Origin: Caldilinea sp. CFX5
GTDB taxonomy: Bacteria > Chloroflexota > Anaerolineae > Caldilineales > Caldilineaceae
NCBI GenBank assembly: GCA_021405325.1
Contig: QWII01000102.1
Coordinates: 1 to 58,891 of the forward strand
Direction: 5' to 3'
DNA: 58,891 bases
The notes beneath the pieces were generated by a model, which saw only the letters and a list, made by a program, of their open reading frames with translations, had not been told where the DNA came from and did no database searches. Below are positions 45,910-52,955 of this stretch, in pieces (positions within the stretch are counted from its first letter, which is position 1; every line of letters begins with the position of its first letter). Made by a program: the position numbers and the translations under genes.

Positions 45910-46389
45910 ATGAACAAGCGTGCACAAGCATTGGCCGCCCGCCTGGAACAAGGAGCCATCGAGTTAGCCACCTATGCCGAAGGGCTGACCCCGCAACAGT
46001 GGGCAACGCCCGTGAAGGGCGAGGGGCGCAGTGTCGGGGTTCTGCTTCATCATGTCGCCAATATGTACCCGTTGGAGATGCAGTTGGCCCAAACCATTGC
46101 CGGTGGCCAGGCCATCGCCGGTGTCACCTGGGATGCCGTCGCTGATATTAACGCCAAACATGCCCATGAACATGCCGAACCGGATCGCCGAGAGACGTTA
46201 CAAATGTTGCGCCAGAACAGCGCTGCCGCCGCGGCCGCCACTCGCGCTCTGATCGATGAACAACTAGACATCGCCGTGCCAAACTCACTCTACGGCGACG
46301 CCCCGATGACCCTGCAACTCTGGCTGGAAGATCACCCGATCAGCCACAGCTACAAACACCTGGCCGCCATCAAAGCGGCGACGGTTTAG
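45910..46389 (+). CDS. DinB-family protein
   Basis: About 159 residues forming a DinB four-helix bundle. Candidate metal ligands are His49/His50 (GVLLHHVANM) and the late pair in EDHPISHSYKHL. The DinB superfamily includes thiol-dependent transferases such as mycothiol-dependent maleylpyruvate isomerase and BstA. CAAGGAGAG lies before ATG 45910. A box upstream is shared with the PIG-L and methyltransferase genes that follow. Confidence 0.8.
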   Translation: MNKRAQALAARLEQGAIELATYAEGLTPQQWATPVKGEGRSVGVLLHHVANMYPLEMQLAQTIAGGQAIAGVTWDAVADINAKHAHEHAEPDRRETLQMLRQNSAAAAAATRALIDEQLDIAVPNSLYGDAPMTLQLWLEDHPISHSYKHLAAIKAATV

Positions 46390-46542
46390 GGTTGGTTCGG
46401 TGGTTGGTTAGTTCGGTGGTTGGTTAGTTCAGTGATTGGTTGGTTCGGTGGTTGGTTAGTTCAGTGGTTGGTTGGTTCGGTGGTTGGTTCGGTGATTGGT
46501 TGGTTCGGTGGTTGAGCTTGTCGAAACCACCGAACCAACCAA
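46390..46542. repeat. 8-bp-word repeat tract ending in a hairpin
   Basis: The tract runs directly from the DinB stop codon and is composed of GGTGGTTG, GTTAGTTC, AGTGATTG and GTTGGTTC words in 8-base phase. Its last 18 bases (46496-46513) pair exactly with 46525-46542 around the loop GAGCTTGTCGA, and a short T-run follows, so it may end the DinB transcript. Confidence 0.92.
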
Positions 46543-46576
46543 CAATTTTTACATCCAATTGCACCATGGAGGGAAC

Positions 46577-46613
46577 AACAAACCCGGAATCTCGGCAAGG
46601 TTCCGGGTTTGTT
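46577..46613 (+). terminator. possible terminator or attenuator before the PIG-L gene
   Basis: The arms 46577-46589 and 46601-46613 are exact reverse complements (13 bp, AACCCGGAA core) with an 11-base loop, followed by a weak AT-rich stretch. It lies in the DinB to PIG-L gap, which measures 331 bases. Confidence 0.7.
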
Positions 46614-46720
46614 ATTGGACGCGCTTTTGACATAATCTCGACGCGTAATCTGGGCCGTCTCGCCACTGCCATTTGCTATGCTCTGGATATAACAACCGTC
46701 TTTACCACAGGGGAGAACAT

Positions 46721-47659
46721 ATGAAGCAGCAAAACAGCTACACCAACGGTCGATCTGCCAGTGAACGGCGCTTACTCTGCATCCTTGCCCATCCCGATGA
46801 TGAATCATTGGGCTTTGGTGGGCTGCTGGCGCACTATGCGCATGAAGGCGTCGCCACCTATCTGATCACCGCCACGCATGGCGAACGGGGCTGGCTGGGT
46901 GAGCCGGCAGCGTACCCCGGTCCAACCGCGTTGGGGCGCATCCGTGAAGGGGAATTGCGGGCCGCGGCGGCCATTTTGGGGATACGCGAAACGACCTTTC
47001 TGGACATCATGGATGGCGATCTGGATCAAGCCGACCCGATCGCCACCATCGACTTGCTGGTGGGTCATCTGCGGCGGGTGCGGCCCCAGGTGGTCGCCAC
47101 TTTTGATCCGACCGGCATCTACGGCCATCCCGACCACATTGCCATTTGTCAATTGACCACCGCCGCCATTAGCGCGGCCGCCAACCCGCACTATATCGAT
47201 CAGGACGAACAAGCGCCGCATCAGGTGAGCAAGCTCTATTACCGCGCCTGGTGTGCGGCCGAAGCGGCCATCTATCAGCAGGTCTTTGGTGATTTGGTGA
47301 TGACTATCGACGGCGTAGAACGGCGCGCCGCCACCTGGCCGGAGTGGGCCTTCACTACCAGACTCGACGCCACCGCGCACTGGCAGCAGGTGCAACGCGC
47401 CGTTGACTGTCACCGCTCACAATTGCCGGCCTATCAACACTTTGCCGCCTTGTCAGCGGAACAGCAGCGCATCTTGTGGGGCAGCCAGAGCTTTTATCGC
47501 GCCTTGAGTCTGGTCAATGGTGGCCGGGAAGTAGAGACTGATCTCTTCGCCGGCATCCCCTCTCCAAACCGGGCTTACCTTTACCCACAACTTTTCCCAC
47601 ACCAATACGCCAGTGCGAAAGGGTTCGTCGGTGCGCAAGAGGTTCGTCTGTCACCCTGA
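46721..47659 (+). CDS. PIG-L family deacetylase
   Basis: About 312 residues. Zinc motifs are AHPDDE (23-28) and GHPDHI (135-140). The family removes acetyl groups from N-acetylglucosamine conjugates; members include MshB and BshB of mycothiol and bacillithiol biosynthesis and antibiotic deacetylases. The protein is longer than BshB (about 230), closer to MshB (about 300). The DinB gene upstream could use the same thiol, but this is only inferred. The stop codon lies in a hairpin arm. AGGGGAG precedes ATG 46721. Confidence 0.9.
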   Translation: MKQQNSYTNGRSASERRLLCILAHPDDESLGFGGLLAHYAHEGVATYLITATHGERGWLGEPAAYPGPTALGRIREGELRAAAAILGIRETTFLDIMDGDLDQADPIATIDLLVGHLRRVRPQVVATFDPTGIYGHPDHIAICQLTTAAISAAANPHYIDQDEQAPHQVSKLYYRAWCAAEAAIYQQVFGDLVMTIDGVERRAATWPEWAFTTRLDATAHWQQVQRAVDCHRSQLPAYQHFAALSAEQQRILWGSQSFYRALSLVNGGREVETDLFAGIPSPNRAYLYPQLFPHQYASAKGFVGAQEVRLSP

Positions 47660-47705
47660 AAGGGTCTCCAGAGCATTGTACCCTAGAGACCCTTTCAGGG
47701 TGACA
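47649..47705. repeat. 20-bp perfect hairpin holding the PIG-L stop codon
   Basis: The arms 47649-47668 and 47686-47705 are exact reverse complements. The stop TGA (47657-47659) is part of the left arm. Confidence 0.92.
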
Positions 47706-47968
47706 GGCAGCCTCTCCTGGATCTCCTCAAAACCGCAGCGCAAGACTGGTGGGTAAGGGCTAGCCAAACCGGGGAAGAAGCTGGGGTCGGGAGCATCGAC
47801 GCCAACGCGACACACCTTTGGACGCGATGCCGACGCATGTCCGACACACCACGGGGGCCATTTCGTCACCACAGCTTGTTACGATAGTCGCAGCTTGAAC
47901 AAAGCCAGCAAATTCATAAAACGAATGCTTGATCAAAGAAGGTATATCCACAAACAGGAGACAAGATC
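47706..47968. other. upstream region of methyltransferase 2
   Basis: It contains CGACACAC twice (near 47808 and 47842), CCGACGC, and the block TTTCGTCACC...TTGTTACGATA (47861-47887) that matches 45782-45808 in sequence and spacing. TTACGAT may be a -10 box. No gene is seen in these bases. Confidence 0.5.
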
Positions 47969-48826
47969 ATGACTACCGCAACAATGACCCCCACAACAAT
48001 GACCCCCACAACAACTGCCCCCGCAGCCACCGATATGCTGACCGACCGCACCCGCGCCACCTGGATGGCCGGCGACTTTGGCAAGATCGCCAAATCCTAT
48101 GAACCGGGCGCCGCGGAATTTATCGCCCGCCTGAACTTCAAACCGGGCGAACAGGTCTTGGATGTCGCCTGCGGCACCGGCAACCTCGCCATCCCGGCGG
48201 CGCGCAGCGGGGCGCAGGTCACCGGCATCGACATTGCCCCCAATCTGGTTGAACAGGCCCAGGCTTGGGCGCACAGTGAAGGGCTGACCGTCCGCTTTGA
48301 AGAGGGCAACGCCGAGCAGATGCCCTACGCCGACGCCAGCTTCGACGCCGTTGTGACCATGTTTGGCGCCATGTTCGCCCCCCGCCCGGATGCGACTGCG
48401 GCTGAGCTGGTGCGGGTCACCCGCTCTGGCGGTCGCGTTGCCATGGCGAACTGGACCCCCGACGGCTTCATCGGCCAGATGTTCAAGATCATGGGCAAAC
48501 ATGTGCCGCCGGCCCCTGGCGTTCCTTCGCCGATCCAGTGGGGCAATGAAGCGATGGTGGCCGAACGGCTGGGCGACCAGGTGGCCGATCTGCGCTGCAC
48601 CCCGCGCACGATCACCTTCAACTTCCCCTTCAGCCCGGCGGCCACGGTGGAATATTTCCGCACCTACTATGGCCCCACCCTGCGCGCCTTTGCCACCCTC
48701 AGCGCCGACGCGCAGGAAGCGTTGCGCAGCGACCTGGTGCAACTCTGGACGCAGCACAATCGCAGCGGGAACGGGGTGACGCAGGTGGATTCCACTTATT
48801 TGGAAGTGGTGGCTGTTCGGAAGTAA
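47969..48826 (+). CDS. class I SAM-dependent methyltransferase (2)
   Basis: A 285-residue UbiE-like methyltransferase. After a Thr/Pro-rich N-terminus (about 25 residues), motif I is VLDVACGTGNLA (about 61-72), followed by VTGIDIAPNLVEQA, GNAEQMPYADASFDAVV and a C-terminal FPFSPAATVEYFRTYYGP segment. The substrate is unknown; UbiE-like forms act on quinones and other small molecules. AGGAG is placed before ATG 47969. It shares an upstream box with the DinB and PIG-L genes. Confidence 0.88.
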   Translation: MTTATMTPTTMTPTTTAPAATDMLTDRTRATWMAGDFGKIAKSYEPGAAEFIARLNFKPGEQVLDVACGTGNLAIPAARSGAQVTGIDIAPNLVEQAQAWAHSEGLTVRFEEGNAEQMPYADASFDAVVTMFGAMFAPRPDATAAELVRVTRSGGRVAMANWTPDGFIGQMFKIMGKHVPPAPGVPSPIQWGNEAMVAERLGDQVADLRCTPRTITFNFPFSPAATVEYFRTYYGPTLRAFATLSADAQEALRSDLVQLWTQHNRSGNGVTQVDSTYLEVVAVRK

Positions 48827-48834
48827 GGGAGGGG

Positions 48835-48882
48835 ATTGAGAGATAAAGAGATTGATGTAGCGCAATCTCTTTATCTCTCAAT
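48835..48882. repeat. 20-bp perfect hairpin after methyltransferase 2
   Basis: The arms 48835-48854 and 48863-48882 are exact reverse complements (ATTGAGAGATAAAGAGATTG and complement) around eight bases; words step by 8 bases (GATTGAGA, GATAAAGA). Confidence 0.9.
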
Positions 48883-48924
48883 CTCCGTCAATAACCATCT
48901 GGCTATTTTTAACAGGAGCAAGGT

Positions 48925-49551
48925 ATGAAGACCCAACATTTGATCAAGCGTAATGTTCTGGCTTTCGTGTGCGCCACGGTAATGGCCGTTGTTTCGCTAC
49001 TCTCGATGTTACAGCTCGCCCATGCCGATGATCTCACCCCGCCCTCCGTGCCGGCCAACATTCAAGTGCCGGCCGGAAACAAGCTCTTCCTGGTGGGTCA
49101 CGCCATCGGCACGCAGAACTACATCTGTCTGCCTGCTGACGGCGGCGTCAAGTTTACGCTCTTTACACCGCAGGCCACCCTCTTCAAGGGTGATAAGCAG
49201 CTCACCACCCACTATTTCGGCCCCAACCCGGCGGAGGGGGGCGTGATTCGGGCGGCGTGGCAACATTCCAAGGACAGCAGCACCGTCTGGGGCCGGGTAA
49301 TGGACGGTCACTCTTCCGCCGACCCTGCTTATGTGTCACCGGGCGCCATCCCCTGGCTACTGGTGACGGTGGTCGGCGCCCAGGGGGGCGACAAGGGTGG
49401 CGACAAACTGGCGGAAACCACCTTCATCCAGCGGGTGAACACCGCCGGCGGCGTCGCCCCGGCGACGGGCTGCGCCTCGTCCGCCGACATCGGGAACCGG
49501 GCCTTTGTGCCGTACACGACGGATTACTATTTTTACAAGAAGGCTGGCTGA
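48925..49551 (+). CDS. exported DUF3455-family protein
   Basis: A 208-residue secreted protein. The N-terminal signal peptide (positively charged start, hydrophobic core FVCATVMAVVSLLSML, cleavage near AHA-DD at about 35) is clear. The mature part shows IQVPAGNKLFLVGHAIGTQNYIC, TPQATLF, and HYFGPNPAEGGVIRAAWQHSKDSSTVWG, which fit DUF3455, whose function is unknown. A pair of Cys may form a disulfide. It lies 40 bases before the PAP2-like lipoprotein gene and may share its transcript. Confidence 0.82.
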   Translation: MKTQHLIKRNVLAFVCATVMAVVSLLSMLQLAHADDLTPPSVPANIQVPAGNKLFLVGHAIGTQNYICLPADGGVKFTLFTPQATLFKGDKQLTTHYFGPNPAEGGVIRAAWQHSKDSSTVWGRVMDGHSSADPAYVSPGAIPWLLVTVVGAQGGDKGGDKLAETTFIQRVNTAGGVAPATGCASSADIGNRAFVPYTTDYYFYKKAG

Positions 49552-49591
49552 GTTCAATGCGAGTAAAGTATGTAGGTTAAGGAGAAAACCA

Positions 49592-50941
49592 ATGAAAATG
49601 ATTGTGCGTTATCTCATCTTGTTGTCGATTGTGTTGGCCGGCTGTGTCCCGACGCCAACGACCCCGCCAGTCGAACCAAGCGCCGGCAGTTGGCCCACCT
49701 GGGTCGTGACTGATGTCGCCGCCGTGCGCCCCGCAGCGCCGCCTGACCAGGCCGCCACCCAGGCTGAATTGCAGGAAGTAGAGGCGCTGGTCGCCAGTCG
49801 TGATGAAGCTGATCTACAGCAGATCGCCTACTGGGACAGTGGTTCGCCCTCGTATCGCTGGATCGAGATTGCCTTTGCCCAAAATCGGGCCAAACCGGCG
49901 TCGGGGCCGCGTGTCACGCGCCTGATGTCGCTGCTCAATGTTGCGATTTACGATGCGTTGGTGGTCGCTTGGGACGCCAAGTATACCTACAACCGCACCC
50001 GGCCAGAGACCTTAGCGCCAGGATTGGCTGTGTTGGCGCAACAGACCAACAGCCCCTCCTACCCCTCCGAACATGCGGTGGCGGCGGGCGCGGCCTCGAC
50101 GATTCTGGCTTACATCTACCCCGATCTAGCGCCGGAGTTCATGGCGAAGGCGCAAACTGCCGCCGATTCCCGTGTGCTGGCCGGCGCCCACTTCCCCAGC
50201 GATGTGGCGACGGGTCTGGCGCTTGGTCAACAGGTGGCGCAACAGGTGATCGCCCGCGCCCAGGTCGATGATGCCCTGCCGCCGTGGGATGGCGTCATCC
50301 CAACCGGCCCCGGCCATTGGATTGGTGAGAAGCCGGCTGAACCGAATGCCGCCAAATGGCAACCGTGGGTGTTGGCGGCACAGGATGCGTTGCACCCGGC
50401 CCCGCCCCTGGCCCACGACTCGCCCGAACTGGCTGCCGAACTGCAAGAGGTGCAAACCTTCACCCGCACCTTTGCCAGCAACCAAAAGGCCATGTGGTGG
50501 CAATCCGCTGAAGGTACGTTCGAGAGTTGGTATACCTTTGCCACCCTGCGTATGTTCGAGCAGGGGCTGGATGCCAACCCGATGGTCGCCGCCCGCACCT
50601 ATGCCCTGATGAGCGTCGCGCAATATGATGCCGTCATCGCCTGTTGGGAAGCCAAGTATACCTACTGGTCGTTCCGCCCCGTCCACATGGACCCGGCGAC
50701 AACCACCATCTTCCCGACGCCCAGCTATCCAAGTTATCCGTCGGGGCACGCCTGTGTTTCCAATGCCATTGCGGAAGTGATCGCCGCCGAATTCCCGGCC
50801 TCCGCCGAGGCGATTCGGGCCAAAGCCGCCGAAGCTTATGAATCACGGATCTGGGCCGGCATTCACTTCCGCCATGAGATGGTCGCCGGCAAAGCGATCG
50901 GGATGGCGGTGGCCGAGCAGGTGCTGGGTTGGGATGAGTGA
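49592..50941 (+). CDS. duplicated PAP2/vanadium-haloperoxidase-like lipoprotein
   Basis: About 449 residues with a lipobox (VLAGC, Cys18). The phosphatase/haloperoxidase signature occurs twice. First set: Lys130...Arg137-Pro138, PSEH at 158-161 and SR...H at 193-200. Second set: Lys355...Arg362-Pro363, PSGH at 383-386 and SR...H at 418-425. Each pair is exactly 225 residues apart, so the gene is an internal duplication without indels between the motifs. Members of the superfamily hydrolyse phosphate esters or oxidise halides with vanadate. Which half is active cannot be told. AAGGAG precedes ATG 49592. Confidence 0.85.
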   Translation: MKMIVRYLILLSIVLAGCVPTPTTPPVEPSAGSWPTWVVTDVAAVRPAAPPDQAATQAELQEVEALVASRDEADLQQIAYWDSGSPSYRWIEIAFAQNRAKPASGPRVTRLMSLLNVAIYDALVVAWDAKYTYNRTRPETLAPGLAVLAQQTNSPSYPSEHAVAAGAASTILAYIYPDLAPEFMAKAQTAADSRVLAGAHFPSDVATGLALGQQVAQQVIARAQVDDALPPWDGVIPTGPGHWIGEKPAEPNAAKWQPWVLAAQDALHPAPPLAHDSPELAAELQEVQTFTRTFASNQKAMWWQSAEGTFESWYTFATLRMFEQGLDANPMVAARTYALMSVAQYDAVIACWEAKYTYWSFRPVHMDPATTTIFPTPSYPSYPSGHACVSNAIAEVIAAEFPASAEAIRAKAAEAYESRIWAGIHFRHEMVAGKAIGMAVAEQVLGWDE

Positions 50942-51003
50942 GGAATCGTGTATGCCTAGTGGGACGAAGCGCCCGTTTATCCCACTAGTACAGATCGGCG
51001 GAA

Positions 51004-51268
51004 GTAAGACAGTGGAACAATAAGACAGTGACTGCCCCACTGTTCCACTATCTTACTGTTTCACTGTCCAGTTATTGGCTTATTTACGCCACAGCGTACT
51101 AGTGGATTTCCAGGCAGGGGTGTGATTGCATCACACCCCTACTTTGTGGATTTCCTGAATAGTACGACAAGGTTAGATTCGCTACTTGGTCGCCGCCAGA
51201 CCGCCGGGCGGTGGCCGAACATGGTGCTGAACTTCAAGCCATCTTCGAGCCACCGCCCGGCGGTCTGG
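51004..51268. repeat. three hairpins in a row between the PAP2-like gene and a small gene
   Basis: 51004-51058 is an imperfect hairpin of 8-base words (GTAAGACA, GTGGAACA, ATAAGACA). 51116-51140 holds AGGGGTGTGAT and its exact complement around three bases. 51196-51215 pairs exactly with 51249-51268 (20 bp, GACCGCCGGGCGGTGG core). The gap 50942-51324 is otherwise empty. Confidence 0.85.
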
Positions 51269-51324
51269 GTCTACTGTAACATTGTCGTGATAGTTACCAA
51301 TTTTAGAAAAAATGGAGAAGAATC

Positions 51325-51537
51325 GTGTTAATCAACCCCGACCATGTGAAATATGCCCATGAAGAATATGAGCGCCGGGTTGCTGCCTTCCAGATGGAAC
51401 GTAAGGCCCAAAGAGATGCGGCCCAAGTAAAAATTGATTTGGTGGGTCGCGCTTTACGTCAGGCGCCCCGGCTGATAACGATGCGCTGGAACAGCGTCGG
51501 GCGCAGCACAGCCGTCGAAAAACCGGCCCAATGCTAG
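51325..51537 (+). CDS. small unknown protein
   Basis: A GTG start after AATGGAGAAG gives 70 residues: LINPDHVKYAHEEYERRV, then basic helix QMERKAQRDAAQVKI and a positively charged tail. The highly charged helix suggests a nucleic-acid or protein-binding role, but no family is recognised. It may be a true small gene because the ribosome site and codon use are sensible. It precedes the exported-protein locus. Confidence 0.5.
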   Translation: MLINPDHVKYAHEEYERRVAAFQMERKAQRDAAQVKIDLVGRALRQAPRLITMRWNSVGRSTAVEKPAQC

Positions 51538-51670
51538 CCGATGATAGCAAGCGAAAAGGGTGATTGTACTGCCCAAAGCGGGCCAGACGCGTCACGCAGC
51601 CGGTACAACTACTCGCCTAATCGATAGACAACAAAAGCAATTGCAAACTTTTTTAGAAAGGACTAACCCA

Positions 51671-52924
51671 ATGTTACGCAACCGTTTCAACGTTTCCGCC
51701 CAGACCTTTGTCATTGCCATCGTGACAACCACGCTGCTCTACGTCTTGTTCAGCGTCCTCCAACCGGTTGGTTCAGCGCTGGGGGCAGCCTTGCTGCAAG
51801 CAACGGGCATGAGCAAAACCGTGCCGCCCTATCTCAACTACCAAGGCACCCTGCGCGACGCCGAAGGCAAACCGATCAGCGGCGTCCACAAGTTGACCTT
51901 CCGCATCTACAACGATGTCACGGCCCCGTTGCCCGAAGCAATATGGCTGGAGGAACACAACGAAGTCACCGTGCGCGACGGGCAATTTAGCGTGCTGTTG
52001 GGCAACAACAAACCGGTGCCGCCGGAACTCTTTACCGGCCCGGATCTCTTCATCGGCGTCACCGTCGCGCCCCTTGACGAGATGGTGCCGCGCCAGCGTT
52101 TTGCCAGCGCGCCCTATGCTATGTATGCCGACCACGCCGCGGCCTTGACGGCGCCCAATGGCAGCAGCACCCATGTGGTACATGTCGATAACACGGGCCG
52201 GGTCGGCGTCGGCAGCACCAGTCCGCAGGCGCAATTGCATATCAGCGCCACCACCGGCAGCGCCCTACAGGTCGATGCCGGTGGGCAGCAGATGCTAGTG
52301 AACAACAGTGGCATCTATCTAAAAGGCGGACTTTACCTGCGCGACGCCAATAACCCCGACATGATGCTGGATCTAAGCAGCACCGGCAGTGCGCAACGGG
52401 GCGAATATCTCTTTGGCGTCGATGGGCAACAGCGCGCTAGTGTTTATTATGACAAGTCAACCAACAAGGCCGGCATGGTCCATGGCAACACCCAGTTGAA
52501 CCTCTACGACAATGGCTGGGTTGAAACGTTCGGCAACCTTGGGGTGAATGGCGAGATCCACGGCACAAGTAACCTGTGGCTCCAGGGCAACTTGACTATG
52601 GGGCCACAGCCTGGCCGCAAACCAGTGAAAATCGTCCGCATCTCCAATCTGCCCGAAAATGTTGGCCCAGTCTTCCCGAATGTTCCGGCCAGCGACTATG
52701 AATGCACCGTGGGTGGCTGGTCGACCGGCATCTACGATATGTACGAGAATGGGAACGGCATCAACAAGGCTTGGACCTATGTCGAGGATGGCTGGTGGTG
52801 GGTCAGCGTCAAATTTTCCAGTCACAACAAGAACGACACCCCAAGCATTGATGTCGTCTGCTTCCTCAAGGGCATCGTCGAGTACAGCACGGAATTTGGT
52901 CAACGGCACGACTTTGGTGAATAG
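51671..52924 (+). CDS. large exported fibre-like protein
   Basis: About 417 residues with an N-terminal membrane/signal stretch (FVIAIVTTTLLYVLFSVL). It then has a beta domain LNYQGTLRDAEGKPISGVHKL and TFRIYNDVT, LPEAIWLEEHNEVTVRDGQF, which is known from exported bacterial proteins, followed by fibre-like repeats (HVDNTGRVGVGSTSPQAQLHI) similar to tail-fibre and adhesin pieces, and a compact C-terminal domain with WVSVKFSSHNKND. AAAGGA precedes ATG 51671. It starts a run of four genes in the same direction that end with the SpvB-like gene. Confidence 0.7.
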   Translation: MLRNRFNVSAQTFVIAIVTTTLLYVLFSVLQPVGSALGAALLQATGMSKTVPPYLNYQGTLRDAEGKPISGVHKLTFRIYNDVTAPLPEAIWLEEHNEVTVRDGQFSVLLGNNKPVPPELFTGPDLFIGVTVAPLDEMVPRQRFASAPYAMYADHAAALTAPNGSSTHVVHVDNTGRVGVGSTSPQAQLHISATTGSALQVDAGGQQMLVNNSGIYLKGGLYLRDANNPDMMLDLSSTGSAQRGEYLFGVDGQQRASVYYDKSTNKAGMVHGNTQLNLYDNGWVETFGNLGVNGEIHGTSNLWLQGNLTMGPQPGRKPVKIVRISNLPENVGPVFPNVPASDYECTVGGWSTGIYDMYENGNGINKAWTYVEDGWWWVSVKFSSHNKNDTPSIDVVCFLKGIVEYSTEFGQRHDFGE

Positions 52925-52955
52925 CTTTGATGAAGAGAACAGCGAGACAAACCCT

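Noticed and set aside
46621..46655. Sigma-70 promoter TTGACA with TAATCT before PIG-L
   Set aside because: The spacer would be only 13 bp.
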